The notes: generated by a model not told the origin, from the letters alone. Shown: positions 1 through 8,236, counted from the stretch's first letter. The stretch is DNA of 64,000 nt from Clostridium sp. AF27-2AA (GCF_003478505.1 NZ_QUFI01000009.1:58665-122664); one strand, 5' to 3'. Numbers and translations are program-made.

Positions 1-109
1 GAATGTATGACCACAGGTCCCGGGTTTGGGTTCAGACCGTGGTTTCAGGTGTAAAATATTGCCCTGCTTACAGGAGCAGGCAGTGTAAATAAGGAAGGAA
101 ATGAGTGTC

Positions 110-595
110 ATGGCAGATAGCAAGAAACACATTTTAACCTATGCTGGTTTAAAAAAGTATGAGGATGAGTTACAGGATTTAAAGATCCACCGCAGACAGG
201 AAATCGCGCAGAAGATCAAAGAGGCGCGTGAGCAGGGCGACCTGTCCGAGAACGCTGAGTACGATGCAGCAAAGGACGAGCAGAGAGACATTGAACTGCG
301 TATCGAGGAGCTGGAAAAGCTGTTAAAGAACGCAGAGGTTGTAGATGAAGATGAGATCGACTTAGACAAGGTAAGCATCGGCTGCCAGGTAAAGGTTTAC
401 GATGTAGACTTCGACGAGGAGATGGAGTTTAAGATTGTTGGTTCTACCGAGGCCAACAGCCTGCAGAATAAGATTTCTAACGAGTCTCCGGTAGGCGCGG
501 CTTTAATCGGTAAGAGCGTAGGAGATGTTGTAGACGTAGAAACCCAGGCTGGTGTACTTCAGTACAAGGTTCTGGAGATCCAGAGAGTATCATAA
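110..595 (+). CDS. greA: Transcription elongation factor GreA
   Basis: GreA enters the RNA polymerase secondary channel and stimulates cleavage of backtracked RNA. The 161-residue product has the normal family length. It has an N-terminal coiled coil (about residues 5-75) with the acidic tip [11 protein letters not shown], then a C-terminal FKBP-like domain with the typical [10 protein letters not shown] block. The AAGGAAGGA Shine-Dalgarno at 91-99 nearly touches an upstream in-frame ATG at 101, so the ATG at 110 is the better start. lysS follows 42 bp downstream, probably in the same transcript. This is ordinary chromosomal DNA. Confidence 0.95.
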   Translation: MADSKKHILTYAGLKKYEDELQDLKIHRRQEIAQKIKEAREQGDLSENAEYDAAKDEQRDIELRIEELEKLLKNAEVVDEDEIDLDKVSIGCQVKVYDVDFDEEMEFKIVGSTEANSLQNKISNESPVGAALIGKSVGDVVDVETQAGVLQYKVLEIQRVS

Positions 596-637
596 GAGCA
601 GCATTTATTATAGAAGAACGAAGGAGTAAGGGAAAAG

Positions 638-2590
638 ATGGCAGAGCAGCAGAACGCAAAGCAGCAGAATGCGAAGGAGCCGGATCTCAACCAGCTTCTG
701 AAGGTTCGCCGTGAAAAACTGGCAGAGCTTCAGGCAGCAGGCAAGGATCCGTTCCAGATCACAAAGTATGACGTAACCGCACACAGCGAGGACGTAAAAG
801 CAGACTATGCAGAATGGGAAGGCAAAGAAGTATCCGTCGCAGGACGTATGATGTCCAAGCGTGTCATGGGTAAAGCATCCTTCTGCAATGTTCAGGATTT
901 AAAGGGCAACATCCAGTGCTACGTTGCGCGTGATGACCTGGGTGAAGAAGCATACAAAGACTTCAAGCGTATGGATATCGGTGATATCGTGGGCATTAAA
1001 GGTATCGTCTTCACCACCAAGATGGGTGAGATCTCAATTCACGCAACCTCCATGGTGCTGCTCTCCAAGAGCCTGCAGATCCTTCCGGAGAAGTATCACG
1101 GTCTGACCAACACGGACGTGCGTTACCGTCAGCGCTATACAGACCTGATCATGAACGAGGACGTGAAGAAAACCTTCGTGATGCGTTCCCGCATCATCAG
1201 CTGCATCCGCCGTTACTTAGACGGACAGGGCTTCTTAGAGGTAGAAACCCCGATGCTGGTGGCAAACGCAGGCGGCGCTGCTGCAAGACCGTTTGAGACC
1301 CATTACAACGCACTGGATGAGGATGTAAAGCTTCGTATTTCCCTGGAGCTGTACTTAAAGAGACTGATCGTAGGCGGCATGGAACGTGTATACGAGATCG
1401 GCCGTGTATTCCGTAACGAGGGTCTTGATCCCCGCCACAACCCGGAGTTCACCCTCATGGAGCTGTACCAGGCATATACTGATTACTACGGTATGATGGA
1501 CTTAACCGAGAATATGTTCCGTCATATCGCAAATGAGGTTATGGGAACCACCACCATTCCGTATGCAGACGTTGAGATTGATTTAGGCAAGCCGTTCGAG
1601 CGTCTGACTATGGTAGATGCGATCAAGAAATATGCAGGAGTTGACTTCGACGAGATCCAGACCACCGAAGAGGCTAAGAAGCTGGCAGACGAGAAGGGTG
1701 TTCACTACGAAGACCGTCATGTGCGCGGCGATATCATCAACCTCTTCTTCGAAGAGTTCGTAGAAGAAAACTTGATCCAGCCGACCTTTATCATGGATCA
1801 TCCAGTAGAAATCTCACCGCTGACCAAGAGAAAGCCGGATAAACCAGAGTATGTAGAGCGTTTCGAGATGTACATCTACGGACGTGAGATGTGTAACGCA
1901 TACTCCGAGTTAAACGACCCGATCGACCAGAGAGAGCGTTTCAAAGCACAGGAGGCTGCACTGGCAGCAGGTGATGACGAGGCAAACACCACCGATGAAG
2001 ACTTCATGAACGCACTGGAGATCGGTATGCCTCCGACAGGCGGTATCGGTTACGGTATCGACCGTCTGGTCATGCTGTTCACCAACAGCCCGGCCATCCG
2101 CGATGTATTACTGTTCCCGACAATGAAGTCCTTAGACGCTAAGAAGGGCGAAGGGAAGGCTGAAAAGGCAGTAGAAAATGCTGCTGTGGCAGAGGAAAAG
2201 GTTGCAGAAAAGATTGATTTCTCCAACGTAAAAATCGAACCATTGTTTGAAGAAATGATTGATTTCGATACCTTTGCAAAGGCTGATTTCCGTGCAGTAA
2301 AGATTCTGGAATGTGAAGCAGTACCGAAGTCAAAGAAGCTTTTAAAGTTCACTCTGGATGACGGAACAGACCGGAAACGCACGATTTTAAGCGGTATTCA
2401 CGAGTATTACGAGCCAGAAGATCTGATTGGCAAGACAGCGATTGCAATCGTAAATTTGCCTCCGAGAAAGATGATGGGCATTGATTCCGAGGGTATGCTG
2501 ATTTCAGCAGTACACGAGGAAGATGGACATGAGGGATTAAATCTTCTCATGGTGAATGACCGGATTCCGGCAGGTGCGAAGTTGTACTAA
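638..2590 (+). CDS. lysS: Lysyl-tRNA synthetase (class II) with C-terminal tRNA-binding domain
   Basis: Charges tRNA-Lys in the cytoplasm. The first 500 or so residues are a standard class II LysRS: an OB-fold anticodon-binding domain, then the catalytic core with motif 2 around F-R-N-E-G-L-D-P-R-H-N-P-E-F and a motif 3-like G-I-G-Y-G-I-D-R-L. After an Ala/Lys/Glu-rich linker, about residues 535-650 form an EMAPII/MetG-C-type tRNA-binding OB domain (D-F-A-K-A-D-F-R-A-V, then P-P-R-K-M-M-G). This makes the protein about 150 residues longer than E. coli LysRS. The gene is intact, and the mobile element begins just after its stop codon. Confidence 0.95.
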   Translation: MAEQQNAKQQNAKEPDLNQLLKVRREKLAELQAAGKDPFQITKYDVTAHSEDVKADYAEWEGKEVSVAGRMMSKRVMGKASFCNVQDLKGNIQCYVARDDLGEEAYKDFKRMDIGDIVGIKGIVFTTKMGEISIHATSMVLLSKSLQILPEKYHGLTNTDVRYRQRYTDLIMNEDVKKTFVMRSRIISCIRRYLDGQGFLEVETPMLVANAGGAAARPFETHYNALDEDVKLRISLELYLKRLIVGGMERVYEIGRVFRNEGLDPRHNPEFTLMELYQAYTDYYGMMDLTENMFRHIANEVMGTTTIPYADVEIDLGKPFERLTMVDAIKKYAGVDFDEIQTTEEAKKLADEKGVHYEDRHVRGDIINLFFEEFVEENLIQPTFIMDHPVEISPLTKRKPDKPEYVERFEMYIYGREMCNAYSELNDPIDQRERFKAQEAALAAGDDEANTTDEDFMNALEIGMPPTGGIGYGIDRLVMLFTNSPAIRDVLLFPTMKSLDAKKGEGKAEKAVENAAVAEEKVAEKIDFSNVKIEPLFEEMIDFDTFAKADFRAVKILECEAVPKSKKLLKFTLDDGTDRKRTILSGIHEYYEPEDLIGKTAIAIVNLPPRKMMGIDSEGMLISAVHEEDGHEGLNLLMVNDRIPAGAKLY

Positions 2591-2700
2591 GAATCAGAAA
2601 ATCCATAGACTTTTATGAGTTTATCGAGTGTTTGACATCAAATTGACATCAAATTTGTGTCATTCGGTGGACTAATATGGACTGAAAAGGGATGTTTTAG
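2591..2700. other. Candidate left end of the ICE (attL region)
   Basis: This non-coding stretch follows the lysS stop. It contains a perfect tandem repeat of the 11-mer TTGACATCAAA at 2632-2642 and 2643-2653. Paired short direct repeats close to an integration end are typical arm-type binding sites of tyrosine integrases. The position (3' end of a housekeeping gene, first base of foreign gene content) fits, but the core attachment repeat cannot be confirmed because the right end is not in the window. Confidence 0.4.
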
Positions 2701-2739
2701 AAATCAGAACCTTTCAAAACTTAATAGTTGAATGCTATT

Positions 2740-2780
2740 AAAAGGACATTTTCCAATAAAACGGAGAGTGTCCTTTTTCT
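2740..2780 (+). terminator. Rho-independent terminator
   Basis: Perfect 9-bp stem AAAAGGACA (2740-2748) with TGTCCTTTT (2769-2777), followed by further T residues. A second small inverted repeat, TTAATAG/CTATTAA (2721-2741), lies directly before it. It probably ends greA-lysS transcription and separates it from the ICE genes. Confidence 0.7.
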
Positions 2781-2828
2781 GTTGTTATGGTCAAAACAAA
2801 ATCAAAATAACACAAGGAGGGTTCTATT

Positions 2829-3302
2829 ATGACAAGTACAGCGTTAGGAGCAGAAACCAAAAAGGAAGAAAAGATTATTTTTATCAGCGATGCACATGAG
2901 AAATTCTACTACGAGAAGTTAAAGGAAGTCCGGTATCAGGATGTTTACCACAAGGCACTCTGCTATTGTCTTGGGATCAGCGATGATACCAGAAGAAATG
3001 TTTACAGAATTTATGATTTCAAAACAGGATGCGTAATAACAGAGTGTTTACACGAAGGCTGGCAGACCAGTGGAAGTGTGAGAGTGATCAGAATGGCATT
3101 CAATCTGTATTGCAATGGAACACCAAGTGTTTCCGATTATGAAGATGCAGAAGAACAGGTGGACGAGTGCAGGCAGTACACGGTGGAGGAAATATTCTGC
3201 TGTGCTTATGCACCATATTTCTGGCAGGCAATTCAGATTCGGTATCCGGAATATGCCACATACAACCATAAGCTGTATGCCTTATTGGGAGGAACAGACT
3301 AA
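2829..3302 (+). CDS. DUF6075-like ICE protein
   Basis: A 157-residue cytoplasmic protein of unknown function. The core (K-L-K-E-V-R-Y-Q-D-V-Y-H-K-A-L-C-Y-C-L-G, then I-Y-D-F-K-T-G-C and C-L-H-E-G-W-Q-T-S-G-S) matches my memory of the DUF6075 family, which is common in Lachnospiraceae conjugative elements; the family name is from recall. A good Shine-Dalgarno (AAGGAGGG, 2814-2821) precedes the ATG. The stop codon overlaps the start of the next gene (TAATG), so the two are translationally coupled. It is the first gene of the ICE. Confidence 0.7.
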   Translation: MTSTALGAETKKEEKIIFISDAHEKFYYEKLKEVRYQDVYHKALCYCLGISDDTRRNVYRIYDFKTGCVITECLHEGWQTSGSVRVIRMAFNLYCNGTPSVSDYEDAEEQVDECRQYTVEEIFCCAYAPYFWQAIQIRYPEYATYNHKLYALLGGTD

Positions 3303-3478
3303 TGTTAAAAGTCAGATTGATGGGAACAAAGAATGATATTAAGTGGTTCGGAAAGATTTTGCAGAGGAATCCGAAAGTGGAAGTAACGGAGTTTTCCGAG
3401 ATGTATCCGAATAAGGGAACGAAGAAATTTTACAGGGCGTATGTAGAAGTAAAGAAAAGAAACGTAGCAGAAAAATAG
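3302..3478 (+). CDS. Small DUF3970-like protein
   Basis: A 58-residue ORF starting at an ATG that overlaps the upstream stop codon. Its start, M-L-K-V-R-L-M-G-T-K-N-D-I-K-W-F, followed by a short basic region and F-Y-R-A-Y-V-E-V, resembles the DUF3970/YvzF family of small proteins found in Firmicutes mobile DNA. Function unknown. It lies directly upstream of parA and is probably co-transcribed with it. Confidence 0.65.
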   Translation: MLKVRLMGTKNDIKWFGKILQRNPKVEVTEFSEMYPNKGTKKFYRAYVEVKKRNVAEK

Positions 3479-3501
3479 CAGAAAACAAAGGAGAATCTAT
3501 C

Positions 3502-4284
3502 ATGTGTAAAATAATCGCAATCGCAAACCAAAAAGGTGGTGTGGGCAAGACCACCACAACCAGTAATTTAGGCATAGGATTGGCAAAACAGGGCAAGAAA
3601 GTCCTGCTGATTGATGCCGATGCACAGGGCAGTCTGACAGACAGTCTTGGCTTCACAGAGCCGGACAAGCTAGAGGAAACACTTGCAACAGCACTTGGCA
3701 ATATCATCAATGATGAAGATATGGAAGCGGATTATGGTATCCTGAAACACAAAGAGGGAATTGACCTGATGCCGGGAAACATTGAGCTTTCCGGTCTGGA
3801 AGTATCACTTGTAAATGTGATGAGCAGAGAGCTTGTGATGCGTTCCTACATAGAGCTGGTAAAGGATAATTATGATTATATTCTGATTGACTGTATGCCC
3901 TCTCTCGGCATGATTACTATAAACGCTTTTGCCTGTGCGGACAGTATTCTGATTCCAGTGCAGGCGGCATATCTTCCGGCAAAAGGGTTGCAGCAGCTTA
4001 TTAAGACCATAGGAAAGGTCAGGAGACAGATTAACCCGAAGCTGATGATTGAGGGGATTCTGCTGACAATGGTGGATGCTCGAACCAATTATGCAAAGGA
4101 CATTACTGCATTACTGGTGGAGAATTACGGTAGCAAGGTGCGGATATTTGAAAACAGTATTCCCATTTCCGTCCGTGCGGCAGAGATTTCCGCAGAGGGT
4201 GTCAGTATCTACGAACATGATCCGAAAGGCAAAGTAGCCGCTGCTTATCAGTCTTTGACGGAGGAGGTGCTTGGGAATGAGTAA
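3502..4284 (+). CDS. parA: ParA/Soj-family partition ATPase
   Basis: A 260-residue MinD/ParA ATPase that would bind DNA non-specifically and drive segregation of the ICE while it is excised and replicating. Residues 6-20 carry the deviant Walker A motif A-N-Q-K-G-G-V-G-K-T-T-T-T. D-A-D-A-Q-G-S follows at about residue 40 and D-C-M-P-S-L-G (Walker B/switch II region) at about 130. Length is typical for Soj-type proteins. The 3' end overlaps the parB start (ATGAGTAA), indicating translational coupling. Confidence 0.93.
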   Translation: MCKIIAIANQKGGVGKTTTTSNLGIGLAKQGKKVLLIDADAQGSLTDSLGFTEPDKLEETLATALGNIINDEDMEADYGILKHKEGIDLMPGNIELSGLEVSLVNVMSRELVMRSYIELVKDNYDYILIDCMPSLGMITINAFACADSILIPVQAAYLPAKGLQQLIKTIGKVRRQINPKLMIEGILLTMVDARTNYAKDITALLVENYGSKVRIFENSIPISVRAAEISAEGVSIYEHDPKGKVAAAYQSLTEEVLGNE

Positions 4285-5158
4285 AGCAGGAAGTGCCGCA
4301 AAGGTAAAATTAAGCAGTTATGATGATTTATTTGGAAATGCAGAAGAAAAGACAGGGAGCGAAGAGCAGATTATCAGAGCCAAGCTCACGGATTTGCATG
4401 AGTTTAGAAATCATCCGTTCCGTGTACTGGACGATGAAAAAATGGAAGAAACAACGGAAAGCATCAGTAAGTATGGGGTGCTCGTACCGGGAATTGCAAG
4501 ACCGAGGGCAGAGGGTGGCTATGAAATCATAGCCGGACACCGCAGAAAACGAGGTTCAGAACGGGCAGGAAAAGAGGATATGCCTGTGATAGTCCGCAAT
4601 TATACAGACGATGAAGCTACGATTATCATGGTGGATTCCAACATTCAGCGTGAGGACATTCTGCCAAGTGAGAAGGCGAAAGCTTATGCCATGAAATACG
4701 AGGCTATGAAGCATCAGGGCAGAAAAGGAAACGGAAATACGCTTGACGAGGTAGGAGAAGCTGCCGGAGAAAGCGGAAAGACGGTGCAACGGTATATCTG
4801 GCTTGCAAGGCTGTCCGATGAGCTGCTAGAGTTGGTTGACAGAAAGAAAATCGGTCTGGTACAGGGTGTTGACATTTCCTTTCTGTCGGAAGATGCACAA
4901 CAGTGGGTGCTGGTAATCCTTGAGGAAAGCGGAGCAAATATTTCCACAGTACAGTCTGCCAAGCTGAAGGAATATGGGAAAAGCGGCGAACTGACGCTGC
5001 CGATGGTGCGTCTGATACTGACCGAGGAAAAGCCGAAAGAGAGGAAAGTTACAATCAAGTCTGAAAAAATCAGCCAGTTTTTTTCAGAGGAATACTCCAG
5101 CGAAGAGATTGAGGGGATTATCCTGCAATTATTGGAGGAATGGCAGAAGAAACAGTAA
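4277..5158 (+). CDS. parB: ParB-family DNA-binding partition protein
   Basis: A 293-residue ParB-like protein. The ParB/Sulfiredoxin-like N domain (about 35-130) includes I-I-A-G-H-R-R-K-R-G-S-E-R and D-S-N-I-Q-R-E-D, the conserved CTP-binding region motifs. A helix-turn-helix segment follows (G-E-A-A-G-E-S-G-K-T-V-Q-R-Y-I). I chose ATG 4277, preceded by GAGGAGGTG; an in-frame TTG lies two codons upstream. It presumably binds parS-like sites on the ICE. No canonical bacterial parS was noticed, but a dispersed palindrome on the backbone (see findings) is a candidate. Confidence 0.88.
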   Translation: MSKAGSAAKVKLSSYDDLFGNAEEKTGSEEQIIRAKLTDLHEFRNHPFRVLDDEKMEETTESISKYGVLVPGIARPRAEGGYEIIAGHRRKRGSERAGKEDMPVIVRNYTDDEATIIMVDSNIQREDILPSEKAKAYAMKYEAMKHQGRKGNGNTLDEVGEAAGESGKTVQRYIWLARLSDELLELVDRKKIGLVQGVDISFLSEDAQQWVLVILEESGANISTVQSAKLKEYGKSGELTLPMVRLILTEEKPKERKVTIKSEKISQFFSEEYSSEEIEGIILQLLEEWQKKQ

Positions 5159-5173
5159 AGGGGGTGCGGTAAA

Positions 5174-6238
5174 ATGGGTAAACAGATACAGTTTGATTAT
5201 TACTATGGGATTGAAGCAGAACAGTTTTCCTTTTATCGTGTTCCTCGGTTGCTGATTAAAGACGAGCGTTTCAAGGGGCTTAGCAGCGATGCCAAGCTCC
5301 TGTACGGTCTGATGCTTGACCGTATGTCACTGTCTATGAAAAATGGCTGGTTGGATGAAGAAAACAGAGCCTATATCATTTATACTCTTGATAATGTCAT
5401 GGAGGATTTGGGATGTGCAAAAGCAACCTGTGTTAAGATTATGAAAGAGTTGGACAGTGATAATGGGATAGGATTGATCGAAAAGAAACGCAGGGGACTT
5501 GGAAAACCGGATATTATTTATGTAAAGAATTTTGCCACAATAGGAGAAGCAGAAGAAGAAACGCCTGCAAATGCTGATGTTTCCACAGAAGTTCAGGATT
5601 TGAACCTCAAGAGTTCTAAAAGTTATACTTCCAGAAGTTCAGAAACTGAACTTCAAGAGGTTCAAAAAGCAGACTTCCAGAAGTCTAAAAATTTTACTTC
5701 AAGAAGTACAATATCTGAACTTGCGGAAGTTCAAAAAGCAGACCCTAATTATACTAACTATAATCATACTAACCAGAGTAATATTGATAGGAATTATATC
5801 AATCCTATCAATCAATCCGGCAGTGAGTTGGAAGGGGAGATTGATGTGATGGAAGATGTCAATGCTTACATGGAAATCATCAAAGAGAATATTGAGTACG
5901 AACATCACATGAAATATGGCAGATGGCAGGACAAAGGGCTGTATGAGGAATTGTATGAGGTAATCTGCGAGATTGTATGTGTGAAGCATAAGACTGTTAA
6001 AATCGGTGGAAATGATTATCCATATGAGCTTGTAAAATCAAAGTTCCTCAAACTGAATAGCTCCCATTTGGAATATGTGATAGGATGTATGCAGGAAACA
6101 ACTACGAAAATTGCAAATATCAAGGCATATATGGTAACAGCTCTTTATAATGCACCCTCAACGATGAATCATTATTATCAGCAGGAGGTACAGCATGATA
6201 TGTACGGAGGTGGCTGGAATGAAAAGAATATTGGTTAA
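5174..6238 (+). CDS. repA: RepA_N-family replication initiator
   Basis: A 354-residue initiator. The N-terminal RepA_N winged-helix domain (about 15-125) includes F-Y-R-V-P-R-L-L and the family signature L-S-S-D-A-K-L-L-Y-G-L-M-L-D-R. The C-terminal 110 residues look like the DUF6017 domain often paired with it in clostridial ICEs. Between them is a low-complexity Ser/Lys/Glu region built of 23-residue repeats (DNA 5591-5743). In RepA_N plasmids the origin lies inside the rep gene, so this region probably holds the replication origin used by the excised ICE. A Shine-Dalgarno (AAGGGGGTG) precedes the ATG. Confidence 0.85.
   Translation: MGKQIQFDYYYGIEAEQFSFYRVPRLLIKDERFKGLSSDAKLLYGLMLDRMSLSMKNGWLDEENRAYIIYTLDNVMEDLGCAKATCVKIMKELDSDNGIGLIEKKRRGLGKPDIIYVKNFATIGEAEEETPANADVSTEVQDLNLKSSKSYTSRSSETELQEVQKADFQKSKNFTSRSTISELAEVQKADPNYTNYNHTNQSNIDRNYINPINQSGSELEGEIDVMEDVNAYMEIIKENIEYEHHMKYGRWQDKGLYEELYEVICEIVCVKHKTVKIGGNDYPYELVKSKFLKLNSSHLEYVIGCMQETTTKIANIKAYMVTALYNAPSTMNHYYQQEVQHDMYGGGWNEKNIG
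5591..5743 (+). repeat. 69-bp tandem repeats inside repA, candidate origin
   Basis: Two full 69-bp units (5591-5659, 5660-5728) and a 15-bp partial third (5729-5743). Each full unit encodes 23 residues beginning V-Q. The units contain clustered short motifs such as ACTTCNAGAAGT and GAACTT. Location in the middle of a RepA_N gene suggests iterons. Confidence 0.7.
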
Positions 6239-6551
6239 AATTGTGCTTCCGGTATCGTTGCTGGCAGTTTGGATGATAACCTGTTATCCGATTTGCAGAA
6301 AAGCAGAAGGATTTGATTTTTTCCTGTATTGGGTACTGGTCGGCTGTCCTTATGGGATCAGAAAAATGTGTATGATTCTCATACCAAAAAATTTCGGAAT
6401 TGCAGGAAGTATAGGAATACTGGCACTGAACTGTATTGTAGGTGGTCTGATTGGCGGTGTGGTTGTAATTCTGAGAATGGTTATGGTGCTGATGGAGATA
6501 ATAAAGATAATCAGTGATACTTCTGGACACGATGTCCAAAGGTGCAGATGA
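6219..6551 (+). CDS. DUF6050-like membrane protein
   Basis: A 110-residue protein starting at ATG 6219, behind the Shine-Dalgarno GGAGG (6206-6210) and overlapping the end of repA. It has three hydrophobic segments (about residues 5-22, 28-48 and 60-92) with Gly-rich G-G-L-I-G-G-V-V. The arrangement matches the DUF6050 family of ICE proteins as I recall it. Function unknown. The C-terminus ends [11 protein letters not shown] because one copy of the dispersed ICE palindrome lies at the 3' end of the gene, just before the stop. Confidence 0.7.
   Translation: MKRILVKIVLPVSLLAVWMITCYPICRKAEGFDFFLYWVLVGCPYGIRKMCMILIPKNFGIAGSIGILALNCIVGGLIGGVVVILRMVMVLMEIIKIISDTSGHDVQRCR
6524..6538. repeat. ICE palindrome copy 1 (in the DUF6050 gene)
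   Basis: Core TGGACACGATGTCCA (6-bp arms, 3-nt centre) flanked by CTTC and AAAGG. It reads as T-S-G-H-D-V-Q in the last codons of the DUF6050-like gene. Confidence 0.85.
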
Positions 6552-6597
6552 AAAGCGAAAATGAAAAAGGCATTGTTCATCAATCAGAACAACACCT

Positions 6598-6804
6598 TTA
6601 ATTATCATCCGGGACGTATTCCATAATCTCTTCAATCCGGCAGTTAAGTATCTGGCAAAGCCTGTTTAAAATAAGCGTTTTTACAACAAGGTTCTGCCGA
6701 AGCCGCTGAAGCTGTGCTTTATCAATGCCATAATCTTTGATAAGCTGGTACTGGCTGATTCCTTTTTCCTTTAGCGTACGCCAAAGCGGATCGTATTTAA
6801 TCAT
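6598..6804 (-). CDS. Small XRE-type transcriptional regulator
   Basis: A 68-residue protein that is essentially one Cro/C1 helix-turn-helix domain: W-R-T-L-K-E-K-G-I-S-Q-Y-Q-L, then D-K-A-Q-L-Q-R-L-R and a closing helix I-L-N-C-R-I-E-E-I-M. I chose ATG 6804 because GAAAGGAGC lies just upstream; a longer frame reaches 6912 but has no ribosome site. It is divergent from the 6904 gene, with a perfect inverted repeat between them, so it probably represses its neighbour and itself. Confidence 0.88.
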   Translation of the reverse strand: MIKYDPLWRTLKEKGISQYQLIKDYGIDKAQLQRLRQNLVVKTLILNRLCQILNCRIEEIMEYVPDDN

Positions 6805-6825
6805 ACTGAAAGCTCCTTTCCACAC

Positions 6826-6878
6826 TTGTATTCTAAGTGCATGAAACATATAATAATATGGTGCGTGTACGCACCATA
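6826..6878 (+). promoter_or_regulatory. Rightward promoter with overlapping operator
   Basis: TTGTAT (6826-6831), a 17-bp spacer and TATAAT (6849-6854) form a strong sigma-A promoter reading toward the 6904 gene. Immediately downstream is a perfect inverted repeat with 10-bp arms (TATGGTGCGT, spacer GT, ACGCACCATA; 6857-6878) covering the likely start site. It is the obvious binding site for the divergent XRE protein. Confidence 0.75.
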
Positions 6879-6903
6879 AAACATACAAGGAGAGTAAAAA
6901 GTT

Positions 6904-7065
6904 ATGGAACATAATGAGTTTAAGGATCAGCTATACGAAGTATTAGATGAAAATGATGTGGCTTTAGGGATTGAGGATATAGATACCTCTGATGCCGCAA
7001 ATATTTTTACAATAAAAACAAGGGACGGAAGTGTTTTTGAAATAGAAACACGGAAGATTGAATAA
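6904..7065 (+). CDS. Small acidic protein
   Basis: A 53-residue ORF, M-E-H-N-E-F-K-D-Q-L to R-K-I-E, very acidic in its N-terminal half. It is preceded by a good Shine-Dalgarno (AAGGAGAG, 6888-6895) and by a clear promoter and operator. I do not recognise the family. Its position right after an XRE-controlled promoter suggests it is an early or regulatory ICE protein. Confidence 0.65.
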   Translation: MEHNEFKDQLYEVLDENDVALGIEDIDTSDAANIFTIKTRDGSVFEIETRKIE

Positions 7066-7103
7066 GAGGCAGCACGATGCCTCGAAACAGGAGGTTTGCA
7101 ACT

Positions 7104-7472
7104 GTGGAGAAAAGTTACATTACAGACATAGAACGGGAACGGTGCAAAAAGGTTGCCGCAGCCTATGCAGAACTGTATGAGCTGGAAAGCATTTTGGTAT
7201 TGGATGTAGGACGGTACGGTTTTGTGAAGCTGCAATATTACACACCGGAGTATGGATTTAATGATGTTATAACCTATACAGACAGTGAGAGTATGTTTGA
7301 GGACTTATGGCAGGAATGGCTTGATACCCGGCTCTATCTCTTCGCAAAGGGAACGCCGATGCTGGAAATGGGATATGAGGAAATCTTCAAATGTCTGCCG
7401 GAGGAAAAACAGAAAGAGCTTTTAGAGCAAAAAGCAGTATTTGCAAAAATGGCAGAAATAGAACTGAAATAA
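7104..7472 (+). CDS. Uncharacterised ICE protein
   Basis: A cytoplasmic protein of 122 residues if it starts at GTG 7104, which has an ideal AGGAGG (7090-7095) before it. An in-frame ATG at 7077 has no such site. Sequence includes E-R-C-K-K-V-A-A-A-Y-A-E-L-Y-E-L and D-L-W-Q-E-W-L-D-T. Not recognised. It is followed directly by a terminator hairpin, so it probably ends the transcript begun at 6849. Confidence 0.65.
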   Translation: MEKSYITDIERERCKKVAAAYAELYELESILVLDVGRYGFVKLQYYTPEYGFNDVITYTDSESMFEDLWQEWLDTRLYLFAKGTPMLEMGYEEIFKCLPEEKQKELLEQKAVFAKMAEIELK

Positions 7473-7552
7473 AACAGCGTCAGGGCAGTTATGAATTGAA
7501 AGATTTGTAGCTGCCCTTTTTTTATTGCTTTTGGACACGATGTCCAGAAGCG
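7471..7552 (+). repeat. Terminator plus palindrome cassette, copy 1
   Basis: An 82-bp unit almost identical to 8864-8944. It contains GGGCAGTTA ... TAGCTGCCC followed by T7 (terminator, 7483-7523), then the ICE palindrome (7532-7546), then the Shine-Dalgarno of the next gene. The two copies differ by two substitutions in the loop and one T in the T-run. Confidence 0.85.
7532..7546. repeat. ICE palindrome copy 2 (5' leader)
   Basis: TGGACACGATGTCCA extended to nearly 11-bp arms (GCTTTTGGACA / TGTCCAGAAGC). It lies 6 bp before the GGAAAGGAG ribosome site of the 7565 gene. Confidence 0.9.
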
Positions 7553-7564
7553 GAAAGGAGCAAA

Positions 7565-8221
7565 ATGGAATCATTACGAGATGTAAAAAGAGTTATGGAA
7601 CGGGAGATAGAGAAAGGGAGCTGCCCATTACAGTTTGAATATCTGGAATTTGGAGAAAAACCGTTTCAGTTCATAGAATCAGAGGAAAAGCTGAATGAGG
7701 TGCTTTCGTATTTGTTGCGGTTGGGGGAATATAGAGGATATACGGAGCATCTTGTAGGAAATAACGTGTATATGGATTTGGATATGTTGTGCCGGAAAAT
7801 TCAGTTTAAGCGTACCCATTCCCCTGTGGAGCGTAGTGAAATCCAGTGGAAAATACAACGCTATAAAAATAAACTGAAACCGGACTATGCAGGTAAGGTT
7901 TGTTTAGAAATAGTGCAGTGCGTTTTCAGTCTGCCGGAAGGAGCAGCGGAGAAGTACCAGATTGTATATGATGGACAGAAAACCTATGCTTTTGCCATGT
8001 CAAATAAGTATATTCTGGGACTTTTTACTCATTGTGAAGCCGCAAGAAAATCTGCTGTGGAGGACGGTGTGGAGTTTGTACATCTGCCGGAGAATGAACA
8101 GAAAATCGTCAGTCTTGAAAATGTGAGGAATGTGTTGTTTCAGGCATTGCTGCTTGATAATGTTACGGTGGAGAATGGTCTGTTCCATGCACAGATGTGT
8201 ACGGTTATGCTGTTGAAATAA
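7565..8221 (+). CDS. Uncharacterised ICE protein
   Basis: A 218-residue soluble protein, M-E-S-L-R-D-V-K-R-V-M-E to M-C-T-V-M-L-L-K, without membrane segments or motifs I recognise. GGAAAGGAG (7552-7560) precedes the ATG. The leader contains a terminator hairpin followed by the ICE palindrome, the same arrangement as upstream of the 8963 gene, so the two may be regulated alike. Confidence 0.65.
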   Translation: MESLRDVKRVMEREIEKGSCPLQFEYLEFGEKPFQFIESEEKLNEVLSYLLRLGEYRGYTEHLVGNNVYMDLDMLCRKIQFKRTHSPVERSEIQWKIQRYKNKLKPDYAGKVCLEIVQCVFSLPEGAAEKYQIVYDGQKTYAFAMSNKYILGLFTHCEAARKSAVEDGVEFVHLPENEQKIVSLENVRNVLFQALLLDNVTVENGLFHAQMCTVMLLK

Positions 8222-8236
8222 ATGTACCGGAAATAT

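Noticed and set aside
2591..2828. tRNA gene as the ICE attachment site
   Set aside because: No cloverleaf or T-loop sequence could be seen; lysS itself is the neighbouring gene.
5591..5743. CRISPR-like repeat array
   Set aside because: Only two and a bit repeats, no spacers between them, and the frame is coding (RepA).
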